Assembly: GCF_030272615.1 (NCBI RefSeq)
Contig: NC_081414.1
Coordinates: 657,028,292-657,092,291 of the forward strand
DNA: 64,000 nt
Direction of reading: 5' to 3'
From: Cryptomeria japonica
Taxonomy: Eukaryota; Streptophyta; Pinopsida; Cupressales; Cupressaceae
Shown here one piece after another: positions 34,463 to 48,114 of the stretch. The notes beneath the pieces are model-generated. The model saw nothing but the letters and a program-made list of their open reading frames with translations, was not told where the DNA came from and did no database searches. Within the stretch, counting starts at the first letter, position 1, and each line of letters opens with the position of its first letter. Position numbers and translations under genes: made by a program.

Positions 34463-35222
34463 TTAGATTAAATGGTATATAGTACATAGCACCCCCATGA
34501 TAGTAACTTTGTTTGTATCTATGCGATTCAAATTATAATTGATTAGTAGCTCTTCCCCTATAGTTATTAATTTTATCGCACATACGAATACATGATTTCC
34601 CTCATGCGCCTCAAATATGCAATTAGGTTTCTTATTAGTTGACCCAGGTCGTGTACTATTTAGAAAACCTACAACATTCCCTGTTGCTTTTGGCCTTCCA
34701 TCAATGTATACAGGAACTTGTTTACTTTGATCATTATCTTTCTGCTGTATATAATTTGTTGATAGTGTATACCTACGCATACTTTTTTTATATCAAACAA
34801 TTTGCATCCAACTTTTGTAATTGTAACAAGGTCCGACAAACTCCATCAATTCAGCAACTTTGTTGTAATAGACCTTTATGTCATCCATGGAAAATAGGCC
34901 CAAACCATGTAATTATGAAGGTGTTATGCAATATATCCTATCGTTAACACCAAAATCAATGTTAATTGGAGGAAGTTCCTTGGGTACCCATTGTTTCTAT
35001 AGATTTTTGTACCTCAAGGGCACCTCGATGTTTCCTTTTGTCTCATCATCGTAAGAACATGACCCCCCTTGAGAAAGGAAAAATTCCATGTGTTTATTGA
35101 ATTTTCTTCTAATATTTTGACCTCTAGTTTATCTCCCTATTTTAGATCTACTACTTGTCTCACTTTCATTTTCTATTCTTGCATTTCCCTCACTCGAGGA
35201 AGACACATCTGACAAATACCTA
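34463..35222 (-). pseudogene. SET-domain (histone-lysine methyltransferase-like) relic carried in the CACTA element
   Basis: A single minus-strand frame of about 250 codons has four stops (near 35,121, 35,006, 34,928 and 34,790). After a Ser/Glu-rich lead it reads HGLGLFSMDDIKV (about 34,887-34,925) and VAELMEFVG, the N-terminal SET block. Next come YIDGRPKATGNVVGFLN (about 34,658-34,708), where SET proteins have the G-N-hydrophobic-RF-x-NH block, and KPNC shortly after. GEELLINYN at about 34,532-34,558 corresponds to the GEEL-x-YDY catalytic block. The catalytic Tyr of that block is present; the usual Asp before it is Asn. SET enzymes transfer methyl groups from S-adenosylmethionine to lysines, mostly on histones. 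It lies between TNP2 and the second transposon gene, same strand. I infer capture of a host gene or an element-borne chromatin gene; this copy is broken. Confidence 0.75.
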
Positions 35223-36046
35223 TTTTTTTATAGATGTACTCCATAAAATGAGAGAGTTAGTTGGTAATGAGAGATATATTTTATAAATGAGGGTAATGTT
35301 GATGAAGAAGTCGACCCTAAAGTTGATGTTGAGATTAAAATTTGAATAAGTCCAACTAGGGCCTCAAGTGTTGATAACTGTATTAGATTTACTGCTAATG
35401 TCGAGGTGTGAAAAACTAAGGAAGTTTGTTTTCCTAGTATTTTTTTTAAAATAAACTGTTTCTATAGGGTGTACTAACTTATACCCATTGATCCATGAGA
35501 CTGTGCAGGATCCTCATCAAAAGGGTTCAAGTTCCTGCATATGTAATTCAATTATCTTATGTTAGCTAAAAATTACATGATACATATACTAAAAATTACA
35601 TAGTACACAACATGAACAATATGCAGTCATCATAATCATTGTATATTTGTTTATTCCTTACCTTTACTTTATGTAGACTATGTAGGATCCTCAAGTAAAG
35701 GGTTGATGATGTCTGTAATCAATTACCTATTTCCACCAAGGGTGGTAGCATCACACAAAATATACACATGAAATCAGCACCAACAATTGAGCATCATAAG
35801 CATTACATTTGTAATTTGATAAACAATAAATACATATGTATCATATGCATCATAAGCATCGCATATGTATCATCATAAACATGTAATCCATCAAATATAT
35901 ATCATAAATCACCATCTATCACATAGCTAATAAATAGTCCACATAATGAATTAATTATGTAACCATATAAGTCAAATAAATTTCTATCAAGAAATCAATA
36001 TTAAATAGATAATATACTAATCACATACGTCATACATTTATTCATG
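35223..36046. other. CACTA interior between TNP2 and the SET relic
   Basis: AT-rich with two related short segments (TGCAGGATCCTCA-AAAGGGTT at 35,507 and TGTAGGATCCTCA-TAAAGGGTT at 35,687). Low-complexity ATCATAAGCAT-type repeats lie at 35,790-35,900. No gene is seen. Confidence 0.4.
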
Positions 36047-36094
36047 TCATTGATATTCTTCTTCATCTAGCTCATCATCACGACCATCATGATC

Positions 36095-36490
<396 letters not shown>

Positions 36491-39400
36491 AGCATCATCA
36501 TCATCAGCTTATTCTTCTTCGTGAACATTTTTCGTCAGGAACATCATCAACTAATTATCAATCGTGATCATCATCTACATCATCTTCTACTTCTTAGGTA
36601 TCTTCTTCTTCAATCAAATTATACTCTATTGGCCTTCCTCTTGGATCTTGTCTAACAACAAATGACCAACTCGGTTTATGTGGAACGTCTTAGTAAAATA
36701 CCTGCTCACATTGGCTTGGAAGAACATAGGGCTCATCCCCAACTGGCTCAAATGACCTTGTATTAACCATTGTAAATCCATCATCATGTTCAATAATAGT
36801 TCTATCAGGATCATTTTTATTTTGTCGTAGCCTATACCATTTGATGACGAACATAACTAATTTGAAGGAATTAAAGTCACATTCAAGTATACCATCCAAA
36901 ATGTCATAGTATCAATTTTGAGACTCTTGAGGATGTATGTCATTTCTAGATGAAATATTGGTCACCTCAAAGACTATAGTTATCCGACAATCACAAGTTT
37001 TCTTCATGTCATCCAACTTTTTGATGTGAAATTTATGACCATTGAAGTACATAGCCTTGTAGTGTTTGACCTACAACATCTCAAACATGTAAAATTAATG
37101 CATTGTGAGTTGATAAACATATGGGTGATTAATAAATTTATACGTACCTATAAATCTCTTAAACCATGTGCGACCAGAATGTTGACATTGTTCAATCCAT
37201 ACCGTCATCCAATCAAGATTGTTTGCAATATACAAATGTAGTGCATCCCACTCTCGACCAACTGTACAAAAAATAAATAGACGACATACAACTGAGTTAT
37301 TTTGAAGATTAAGATTTAGTTAGATACAATAGCATCTTATAATTACCTCTCACTTTCCTCAATCTACCTTTCCCCATCAAGTAGTCCCCTTCAAATTTGT
37401 TAATGGGCTTGGGATCCCAAATGCAATCTATGTGGATCTTTGCTGCAAACTTAGGAAGATATTCAGTAATGTACACCATAGTCTGGTATATTATATACCC
37501 CTCCACCATAGAACCCTCAGGATGTGCTCTTTGTCGAACCAAAGCCCTCAAAAATTTCAAGTGCCTCTCAACCATCCACATTGACCTAGTGTGTACAAGT
37601 CCACACAATTCAATCTCCTCAACCTGGTGTATGAGATAGTGTTCTTGTGCATTGAAAAATCTTAAAGGTGGACACTTTTGCATTTCACACATCAGATGAG
37701 GAATTTTTCTCTTCCAATATTTTATATCTTCTTTATGGATTTCTCTAGAGGATAACCACCTGCAAGAGATTCAAGACGTAAAAATACATAAATGAGACTT
37801 TACAAAATAATAGACAATATATTACATAACAAGTAAAACAAATCACAAATATAATATCTATATAAAAAATTGAACCAACATCACTACTTACCTCATGTAT
37901 TTTCCAAGATCATATATGACTTGCTTTAAATTATTGTCGAAGTGGTCTGGGAAAGATAGAGGTAGAATGTACTGCGACAATTATAAAATGATCTTTTCAT
38001 TATTTTCTAACATAATACAATGAAAAGTACATGTGCAGTATACAAATATATAGTAAATACACAAGAATATGAATTACCTTAATGAACGTATGCCAATCAT
38101 GTGTTTTTATCCCTGACCCAGATTCACTTTTCTTTGATATGAGATTATTTATGTTTGCATCAAATTCTGTGGGAAATCGAATTTTTCATATGACTTCCTT
38201 TATAGCATTTCTTTTCTGCTCTGTTAATAACCAAGGAAGGGCACTTATATTAATCTAGTCTCCATTGCTATTTGATTGAATGAATTTTTTCATTGCATGA
38301 TTGGATTCCTGAATGTCACTACAAATTTTGACATTTTTTTCTTTGTCACGCCTTCCATCCAATATTTTCCATAATGTCTTTGTTATATTCTTTCCAATAT
38401 GCATAGTATCAACCAAATGCATAATTTGTAGCTTCTCATAGTAAGGCAACCTACTAAATTGTCTATCATAAATTTTTAGTCCCCTTGGAAGGTGGTCATC
38501 CATGCCTTGACGACCTTCATGATCATCAATTACATCATCAGTAAACAAAAAAGATAGAAAAATACAAATTCCAAACATAAACCATTAGATGGAATGACAT
38601 TACCTTGACGATCAATTCTATTATATTCCAATTTCCGTAGGTGAGGTTTCATTCTTCGTGGCTTTGATGTAATCTCTTCTTTCCCATTGGAAAGATGTTT
38701 ATGAGTATTCTGATACTTATGATTTTGGTGGAGGAAGTGCCCATGCTCATCAAATACCTGCTTTCTTAAAAAAATTGAATGATGAGATTTCATCTTTGGA
38801 CCACATACTAGACATGCAAATTTTCCCTTTGTTTGAAGACCTAGAAGATAATGTATAATTTGATTAAATATGTAAATTTTTATAATTATAATTATCATGT
38901 GCAACTTGAACACTATAACATAACACAAATATGTGTTAGCCCTAGGGCATCGTGTATTGTCCATACAAGCATTGCATGGAATTGAAATTGTCTTTGTCCT
39001 ATTGGTCTAGAGACATCATACATGGTGACACCATTCCATAACTCCAACAACTTGTCAATAAGAGGTTCAATATATAAATTCATATCTTTAACTTGGTACT
39101 TACCTAGTGTAATGAACAAAACCATTACCTAATTATTATGACCATTTTCCTACAATATTTATAATTAAATATAGATGACTATTAAATGAGAAAATACTTG
39201 GAACAATCATTGCCAACATTATGTGCTCCCTCTTTATTGACATCCATGGAGGAATTTTATTGTTTATAACAAAAATAGGTCACACTGAGTAAGCACATCT
39301 CATCTCTCCAAATGGATTGACACCATCTGCTGCCAATGAAAGCCCGAGATTACGAGGTTCTTCTTTAAAGTGTCCCCACTTTTCCTGTATGTCCATAAAT

Positions 39401-40316
39401 GTTGAACCATCCACAAGCATTCAAATAATGATATCTCAACTTTTATTGCATATATGGTAATCAATAAATTGTGTGAAGCTAATGCACCTGAATAATCATT
39501 GCATACATGGAATAATGAGACTATAATGAAGAACCTTGCAAGACCCCTTTTTTGTTTATTTGATCTGTTTGATATCTACTGATATGACATTCAGGGCATT
39601 CTGTTATGAATTAATGTTGTTTATGATATATAATATGATCATTGGGACAAGCATCTATTGCTTATACTCCATTCCAATATCTTTCATAATGGCAGATAAT
39701 TCTCAGTATGAGCAAGGTAGAATATTTGATGGTGGTAAAAAAAACTCACCTATCAATCTAAAGCAAAAAATAGAATTTATTAATATAAGTAATATTAATG
39801 GTACATGATTCACCATTTATTAACTATAATGACATATATGACATACCTTAACATACATGAGATTGTTATGTTGGATAAACCATTCCTAACCTTCAAGTTT
39901 ACCAACAACAATACAATGGAGAGAAGAGTTGTTTGGGAGCCTTCATAAAGGGCCTCATATGCCTTCTTGAGTAGAGGTAAATCATGAACAACATCAAGGT
40001 CATCTTGACCATCATGATCACATGTACCAGTACTAAATGTGTCATGGATCAATGTATTTGTACCATCTTCAATTGTGTTTTTTGGCCCATGGTCATCATC
40101 TTCCATGGGATCATTATCTTCAGCTTCAATATTCACACCTCCATGTTCCTCCACTTTGATAACCATATTCTCTGAGTTGTGTTGGTCCATATCATGTGCC
40201 CTAGGGTGCTCGACCTATATAAAAATGATCAACATAAATAAACCATGATCATGATCTCATCATCAAGTGATTTCTTATGTATATAAATTGTTAAAATGAT
40301 ATAATGAACAACTTAC

Positions 40317-40520
40317 CAATAGATGATAATCATGTCCCCCTTCAATGTGACCATGTTGCCTACAATGTTTCTTAGTTGTTTTGATTAGAAGTCTTCTAGT
40401 CTTTAAGCCCTTACAAATTTTGCAGGGACAATAACATTTTCCATCACCTTTTCTTTTCAAGTTAGACCACAATCTAGCAATTGTCTCCTTATTTTGTTCT
40501 TCACTAATATTATCTGACAT
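40317..40520 (-). pseudogene. TNP2 first exon: transposase-associated domain
   Basis: It starts with ATG at 40,520 and is open to a GTAAGT splice donor at 40,316-40,311. It holds the Cys/His set CYCPCKIC and HCRQHGHIEGGHDYH, the DNA-binding domain that begins plant CACTA transposases. The exon itself shows no damage. Confidence 0.8.
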
Positions 40521-40583
40521 GGTCTTTCTTCATAGGAAAAAAATCAGGCTATGGAAAAATTGCAAATCAAACCAAAACCATTT

Positions 40584-42023
40584 AACTCTTCTTTTTCATC
40601 TTAAAATATTAAACTTAATAGAGAACATATTTAGTATAGCTAGTGGTCACAAATTCTTTTGAGATACATGTTCAGTCATTAGATGTTCAACATAAATTCT
40701 TTTTCCTCTCCCACCAACTCTTCCTCCCTCCCTCTTTCTTTCCCTCCCAACAAAAGATGTTGAGTGCAAATGCTAAATGGTATCAAAAAAACTTCCCTCA
40801 TCATGATGTTTATAAAAATACTAAAGGAGGAAAATAGTTGGAGTGAGATGATTATAAGTGCCATCAACTATGCATTGGAATTATTTTGAGTGCAGTCAAC
40901 TTGAGTGAATTAGGTAGATTCATTGAGGACAACTCATTCAATAGTCATATTTGCATCCATCAAATTAGGCACTGAACACAGGCTTCACATTAGACTTCAG
41001 TTAGTGATTGTGATTAGTAACCAATCAGACAAGTATATATAATATCTTCTCATGTAATTTGAACATTATATTGAAAACTTTGATCTGAACTTAATGTTGG
41101 GTTTTTCCTCCAATCTGGAGGTTTTTCCAAGGTAATTGCGTGTGTTTTTTAATATGGGAAAATAGGTTTTGATGGGGACCTGAAACCTAGTACAGTCATA
41201 AAATCAAAAGATAAACATTACAACACAACAAAAGACAATAAACAAAAGAAAGACAACTAGCGAACCAAACACTAGCAAACAAGAGAATGTGGATTACAGA
41301 CCAAAAAAGACTGACAGTAGTCTAGGCTTAGGTTAATTTCTGAAGCATCTCCACTATGAGGTAATCTGCGTGTGATGTCTTGTGTTTTTGCTTGTATTGT
41401 TTATTTTTGAGTTTTATTATTACTTTTGATCACTAAAATTATCACGTTCTATATAAGTGAGAGGGTTCCTTAAGGTGTTCATAGTGATCCTTCAGAATAA
41501 AATGAACTCATAATTTTAGTAATTCATTATGTTATAAGTAAGACAAAATTACTTGGAGAAGTGAGGACACATTTGAATTTTATAACGTGTCTAGAGTTTC
41601 TTCCTAGAGGGGACCTTACTAGTATATTGATGATAATAGATTATTTATTAGAGTTTTTTCCTAGTTCAATTTTTCACAAGGTAAATCACTTGCATTATGC
41701 ACTTGTCATGTGGTCTTTCTTTTATATCTAGTATATAATTGCTAACTAAATTTTTAATTTGAATAAAGGGCCTTTTCACCTTCCCAATTTATTTGATTCA
41801 AGTCCTCTTGAGGTAAATGACATGATATTGGACAAAATGAAAAAATAATTAGAAGCCAGGTTCCTAGCAAAATGAGCAAACCATTTCATCCCACGGCAGG
41901 CACAGTCCATATTTATAAACTGCAAATTTACCAAAAATCAAGGGGAAAAATGCTTAAAATTGTATGATCTCCTTGTAGTTACCCAAAAGATGTGATGTTA
42001 AATCTATTTCTATATATAATTCT
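40584..42023. other. CACTA interior left of the LINE relic
   Basis: AT-rich and without a clear gene. If the 33-bp direct repeat at 40,551 and 42,663 is a LINE target duplication, this would be degraded LINE body. Confidence 0.35.
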
Positions 42024-42490
42024 TTGATGTATAATGAGAGTATTGTTAATCATGTTAATACTGTGTGGCATTATAATTCATCCCCTTCTCAATGGGGCAA
42101 GATGTTTAGGAATATTTGGAACTCTCTTGTTGCTCCTAAAAAGAAAGCTTTTAAATGGTTGCTTCTACTTGATAAGTTACCTATCAGATATAAACATTAT
42201 AATGATGTTTTTGGTAACATTTGCAATGTTAAAGAGACAGTTAGCATATTTTCTTTGACTGCTCTGTAGCTAAGGAGGTTTAGAAGTTGTTTGGGTTTAT
42301 TTTTCCTTGGCATATTAGCATACTTGATGTTCTACCTAGTTTTATTAGAGGATTTTAAAAAAGATACAAATCAGTTTTGGAATTTGCTTTCATGTCAAAT
42401 TATTTGGTACATTTGGAGGATTAGAAAGTTAGAGAAGTATCAAGGGATAGAAAGGGCCCTTACTGATTCTTTTTCGTAGACTCACATTCC
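42024..42490 (+). pseudogene. LINE relic: zinc-binding end of reverse transcriptase ORF (zf-RVT)
   Basis: The frames read WGKMFRNIWNSLVAPKKKAF then KWLLLLDKLPIR, HIFFDCSVAKEV and IIWYIWRIRKLEKYQG. These are the W-x-IW-x3-PK-x-K-F-W-LL...C-x2-C...H-FF-DC...W order of the zf-RVT region near the end of plant L1-like ORF2. At least two frameshifts and two stops occur. A 33-bp imperfect direct repeat (29 of 33 matching) at 40,551-40,583 and 42,663-42,695 could be the old target duplication. Confidence 0.7.
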
Positions 42491-42699
42491 ATACTTAAGT
42501 TAAAAAACTTCGGTCTATGAATACTTCGGTCTATAACCTTCACAAACTAAGAAAAAAGATGTCGCAAGTACGGAAGTCTTCTTAGAACTAGTTATAAAGA
42601 GCTTGAAATGTTAGTTATGAAATGATGCTTCAGTATAATATACCAAATTGAAATACTTAAACATAGAAAAATTGCAAAACGAACCAAAACCATTGAAAA

Positions 42700-43129
42700 T
42701 TCAACACAGCAACATCATGAACAATAGTCATTGACAGATCACAAGAGAAACAACTATATTGGATCAATGTCAAAGCACTCTGATAAGATCTAATAGCACA
42801 TAATTTTTCAAATTAATTATGCTCTTAAAAATGCTATTCTCTTATATTTTTTCTTTTGATTTTATACATTGAACACTTTCTATCATAATAATAGTTACTA
42901 CTAGGTTTTATGTGATGGTTGACATGGATGAGCTTTCACTTTGAAAGGTCTTGGCAAAATGTATATTTCAAAAGCATCTCAGGGAACATAATGAGAAAAG
43001 GAAGAGCTCCTATGTATGTTAGAGGTTTTGTTCAGTTTATATTGAATCCATTAAGCAGATTATTAATATTCGTATTCTTAAGAAGAAGTAAAAGATGCAA
43101 GTAATTGAAAATTGTATTATTGGGTTAAG
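42700..43129. other. CACTA interior, no gene
   Basis: AT-rich DNA between the LINE relic and the internal subterminal-like repeats. Nothing supported. Confidence 0.35.
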
Positions 43130-43620
43130 TTATCCCGATAAGAACACTTGAACAAAAAAGGCCAAAATTCGATCAGGGTATCATATACTGATAAAGGCAA
43201 TGAAGGAAATCCATCGGCGAAGGTTATAATGAAAAGAAGGTCATCGACATAACCAAAGGGATCGGGATGTGTTATTTTGAGTTACCCCGATGCCCGAAAA
43301 AGACATCGGGAAAGCATGTATTGATGGAACATACTTGATTAGGAAAGCTTTGCCTATGGTTGTAATTCATTCCAAGCTATCCCTATACCCGATGGAAGAG
43401 TTGGTCGATTAAGTGGAATGAACCGAATACAATGGGAAGAGTTCCGCCAAAGGAGAAAGTCATTGGGGAAACAATGCTAATCTCTTTGACATCTAATGAT
43501 CTAACCCGATGCCCAAAGGGAGTATCAGGTTGACTTACACCGATACAACAAAAGATAAGTTATCGGCTAAGGATATCCCAATAAAGGAGAGTAAAGTACC
43601 ATAATAAAAGAAGGGTTTTG
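43130..43620 (+). repeat. Internal copy of the CACTA right subterminal repeat
   Basis: The stretch is rich in the same CCCGATG / CATCGG motifs as the element ends. About 160 bp (43,435-43,595) aligns in the same orientation with 51,533-51,695, sharing GGGA-GAG-T-CGCCAA, CATTGGGGAAA/CATCGGGGAAA, TATCAGGTTGACTTAC against TAGCAGGATAACTCAC, and TATCCC-AT-A-GAG. It lies just upstream of copy B, where it could have served as promoter. It means a right-end-like sequence exists 8 kb inside the element. Confidence 0.75.
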
Positions 43621-43898
43621 TAGGTGGTGCAAAAAGGAAGTATACATCAGAGAGATACATGTTGTCGAGTCGTTGCCATATCTGAATTCAAAACTGAAAT
43701 AGTGATTTCTTATTTAATGCTTGTAGCAAGTACATCTATGGTTCACACGAGGTAATTTTATGAGAGACTCATCAATGTAAATCTGTATGTAGATGCATTG
43801 GGCATATAAACTAAAACTGCCTAATCTAAGTGTCACACAAGTGAAAGATAATTCACAGAGAGAATAGATTGAGTTTCTAAAAACCAAAGTGAAGAATT

Positions 43899-46860
43899 AT
43901 GATTACAAATATGGACACTTCAAGTTTAACTAGAAATAAAAGGGCAACAAAGAGCACAGAATCTAAGGGAAAGAAGACTAAGATAGAGGATGTGCCTCCT
44001 GTTAGAAGACTAAATGAAGAAATGATTCAACAAATGCAAGCACCCGACCCAAAGTCCAAAAGGTTGAAGCAACACCTGCCTCGAAGGGAGCAGTTGGAAG
44101 ATAGATACGAAGAGGCCAGGGATGTCTGGACTAAGGTGAGGGGACACAAATTGTTCCTGTTCTATTATCTGAGATGAAATAAGGAAATGCCACTTTTCAA
44201 TCATTGGATGATGAATTTGGGTAAGTGAACTATCCCAAAGGTCTTTGTGAACATAAGGTTGCTGGAGGTTTTGGTTAAAAATTACAATTCTGTGAAGAGA
44301 TACATTCAACTCCCAAATGGTGATGCATTTATTAGGTTTTCCATGGGTACTGTGAATGAAGTTTTTAATTTAGATCCCAACCTCGACAAATCCCTATCCT
44401 TTGGGGAGTTAGAGGAAGAATATCTTAGGATGGACACTAAATACACTAGTTGGAAAATTCCTATTCATAAAAGGCAACCAGGGAAATTGACTAAGGAAGA
44501 TGGGCCATCATTTAGCATTGATTTATTTAGATAGTACTTGTAGTATAGATACATGTTATGCAGGAAAGTAGGAGGAGTTGAGGTGCTTGATTTGACGAGT
44601 ACTAGGCCATTGGTTTTAGCTTCTGATTTACAAATGTATGAGCCCAGACCTTTTGACTATGCTACATATCTGGTAGAGAAGTTACATGAAGGTTTTCTAA
44701 ACCTTAAAGATAATAGGAACCCTACCTTAAAATTTTATTCACTGTTAATGCATTTGGTTTTTTCTATGGACATGTGAAGGGTTTGTGGCCAGAAGATTTA
44801 AAATTGAATACAACAAATCAGGAAGGTGAAGAACAACTTGTGCAATTATGGACATTTATTTGGGACTCTTGGTATATGAGATCCAATTATATTAAGTTTG
44901 AAGAACTTATAGTGAAACCACTATACATGATATATGGGGTTCTGTGTGGAGGATCTATCTCTAATGGAATTAAGAGCTTTTTAAGGCCTAAGTATTGTGA
45001 TGAAAGGTGAATTATTGACCACAACTGGGGAGACTGGTTTGTAAATAAAGATTTCACATATTTCAGAATATATGGATTTGAGGGAATCCCTTATATGTTG
45101 CCTAAATTAGTTCCAGATAGAATAGCCAACTTAGAGATTGTAAGGCAATTGAGTGTGTCAAACACTAAAATTTTTGTGGATCAGCGCAATCAAGCCTTCC
45201 TGCACAGAACAATAAGTTTTGGAGATTTTACAATAGTGTCTACTAAAGATTATGATATAATTGATAGAAAATTGATGGAAGAATACAACTTATTTAAGCA
45301 CTATTCCAAGAAGAATTATGTTGCTAAAGGTTATATTCATTCTTGCAAGAAAAAGAAAAACTTGGGAGATTATCTGCACTCAAGTTTGGAGGCTGAAGAT
45401 ATGTTTGGGAATATGGAGGATGTAGAAGCCCAAGAGGTAATTGATAGACTGAATAGAGAATTGGCAGAAAAGAGACAAAGATTGTAGGAAATGGAAATTG
45501 AGGAGGAGGAGGCAAAAAGTGAAACATATGAAAATGTATCCATCTCTAATTATCAAGTACCAACAAGGGAAGAAGAGCCCAATGTGCAAGAGAAAATTGT
45601 GACAAAATTGAAGGTTCATGTTGATTCTTGGCTGGAGGAATATTTTGCCTTTGTTGGAGATGATGTCTTTATACAATCAAAAGAATTTAAATCATTTTTG
45701 TACAATTTTAAAGAAAAGAAGAGGGATTCTATTCCCAAAATTACACCAGAAAATGAAGTTGAACTGTTGAGGAAGTTAAAAGAACAAATAGATGCTGAAT
45801 TGGCCACAATAACTCCTCAAAAGGGGAAACAAATGCTTATATAGGATGGTCTAATCTTATTTCTTGGATGGGATCTTAGTGCTTCATTTATTTTTGATAG
45901 TTTATTACATTTAGAGAATAAGGAGTTTAAATTAGATATACAGGGTGTAAATAATGTGTTCATTGGGTCAAGGTTCGATCAAGCTGAGGAAGCCTTATTG
46001 TTATGGGATTTATATCCTCCTAATAAAATACCTAAGATTATTAATGTTGATAAGTTCTTTGGCCATATGATGAAGCTTAAAGTTGGGGAGATTGATCCCA
46101 TCATTTCTACAGACATTGGAGTAGATATCTCAAAGTTTAACAAGGCACAAATGGTCATGATAGTAAGAGAAAGAAACCAATATAAAGGATTGTATGAAGA
46201 ACTACTGAGAACAAGTGGACAACCAATGCCAATGGTTCTTTCTCCTGATAAATCATAGTGGAAGAAAATGTGTGAGTAATTACAACAAGAAAACAAGAAG
46301 ATTCTTAAACAGATGGAAAGTGTGAGGACATATACTGCCTCTGTATTGTTAACCAAAAGATTTGAAACTTTGCAAGGCTTTTCTGGAAGTGTTTTGGATA
46401 GTTTTTTAGAAGAACATGGATAATGTAGTCTCACACAATAGGATTCAAAACAGATTGGGAACTAGACTGCATGATAGAATAGTAGCCAAAGCAAAAAATG
46501 AGGAGATTGAAAAGATAAAGAAGTTGTTGACAAGACACAATTAATTTAATGAACAGTTATAGATTGAGTATGATGAGTGCAAGCACATAACTTGCAATGT
46601 TTCCCAAAATTGGTTGATCAGAAAGGTGATATTAAAGATAAGGATAAATGGATCTCAGAATGCCAGAGTCTTCTCAATGCCACCCTTGATATTGCCTAGA
46701 CTGATGGAATTGAATTAAAAAAGACTATAGAACAGATGGAGAATTTTGTCACACTGGAGATCATCGTCAGGGATATAATTCATGATACAGATACATACAA
46801 GTCAGAAAAATACCTAGAGCACATTTAGAAATGTGGCAAGATGTTGGGAGATCAGACTTG
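43899..46860 (+). pseudogene. Unrecognised large gene relic, copy B, carried as CACTA cargo
   Basis: It is open from 43,899 to 44,174 (basic N-terminus, KKTKIEDVPPVRRLNEEM, HKLFLFYYL). It then continues with a few stops and frameshifts: FVNIRLLEVLVKNYN and GDAFIRFSMGTVNEVFNL (44,247-44,534), FYSLLMHLVF (44,730-44,765), KLNTTNQEGEEQLVQLWTFI, SNYIKFEELIVKPL (44,780-44,940), HNWGDWF (about 45,019-45,040), MLPKLVPDRIANLEIVRQL, an acidic coiled-coil segment (45,400-45,560), then FLGWDLS, FIGSRFDQAEEALLLWDL (45,955-46,010), and a helical C-terminal part to about 46,860. About 900 residues in all. It is the best preserved of three family members (A at 14.4 kb, C at 50.4 kb). No known domain is recognised; the GDAFIRFSMGTVNEVFNL style faintly recalls plant mobile domain proteins, which is speculation. 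Confidence 0.7.
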
Positions 46861-47100
46861 ATTTTTAAAAATGTCTCAAGGAAATGTCAGTTTTTAGGTA
46901 GTTAGTCTTTAGTTAGACTTAGTTAATTTTAATTCCAAATGAAAGGGTATTCCCTTTCATTGTGGAATTGAATCTCATCTATATTTTTTACTCTGTCAAG
47001 ACAATCTTTTATGCAATGCTTATGGAGTTTGTTTTTAAGAAAGACAGTATCAAGTTGGTGCATGACGATATTTATTGAAATCATCTGGTTTTATTATCTA

Positions 47101-47700
47101 TTTTCAATATAAAGATCAAGTTTTCTTCATCTTTGATGGTATCTACATTTTCAATTGATTGATTAGTTCCCTATGATAAATATATTCAATTAGATTGCTT
47201 CAATGTGCTATCTTATGTTGTTGTGATTGAGATTATTTTTTTCAGTTTGAATATCAGTTTGAAGGATTGGTTGGCAAGCTTCAAATCGTCTTATTGGTCT
47301 TTCAGAGTAAAGTTAAATTCAATATGACTAATTGCATATTATATTTTGATTACAACTCATATAGATGCCTTTGACATGATGATCTTGGTTTATTTTCTGG
47401 TAATGCCAAACTGGTGAAAATACATTGTGCTATATGTAATTAGTTGATTATCTTATGTTTATTTCAATACAAAGCTAAAGTGCTTTTTATCTCTGATGGG
47501 ATTTATCTTTTTGATTGTTTGATTAGTTCTCTGTGATAAATCTATCCATTTAGATTGTTTTAACGTGTTGTCCCATGTTATTATAGTTTGAGTTAAGTTT
47601 TAGTTTGATTATCAGTTTGAAGGATTGGATGTCAAGGTTGATTATGTCTTATTTGTCTTTTAGAGAAAAGTTAAATTCAGTAAGACTAATTGCAACATTA
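47101..47700 (+). repeat. Two tandem non-coding units of about 360 bp
   Basis: The block at 47,101-47,341 recurs at 47,461-47,697. Shared pieces include TTTCAATA-AAAG, TGATTAGTTC-CT-TGATAAAT-TAT, TATCAGTTTGAAGGATTGG and AAAAGTTAAATTCA-TA-GACTAATTGCA. It lies downstream of copy B and may be its 3' flank. A small perfect hairpin, GAAAGGG-TATT-CCCTTTC, occurs just before, at about 46,940. Confidence 0.75.
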
Positions 47701-48114
47701 TGTCAGGGATGAAGGCACTAGTCTACTATTATTTGAAGATAATTTAATCAGGTATTTTCAAAGTAATCTCAATTAAGAAATTATACTTATAATAAAGTAA
47801 CCTTTTATTGAAAGCATTCATTTACAAGCAAGTAATTCAAAGTTTTCAGTAATTATTTAATTGAAGTGACATAAACCTTTGAAACATTCAATTCCAATCA
47901 GGCATGCTTAACAACATGGGATTAATACCCATCAAAAGTCTCTTCTCAATCTTCAAAACACCCTTACAAGACAACAACTTAATAGGCACCAACAATACTT
48001 TGAGGAAGACAAACATGACAAAGGCTTTCCTTATCTTGTAATGAAGTCAATCGCTCCAATCAGTCTCTTGATATCATTATTACAGACTTATCCTCCATTT
48101 TATAGAAATATCCA

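Noticed and set aside
43680-43710. TAGTG at about 43,706 as an older CACTA right terminus
   Set aside because: The preceding bases resemble the true end only weakly (AAACTGAAATAGTG), and the distance from the subterminal block differs from the real right end. Kept only as an idea for checking the composite model.
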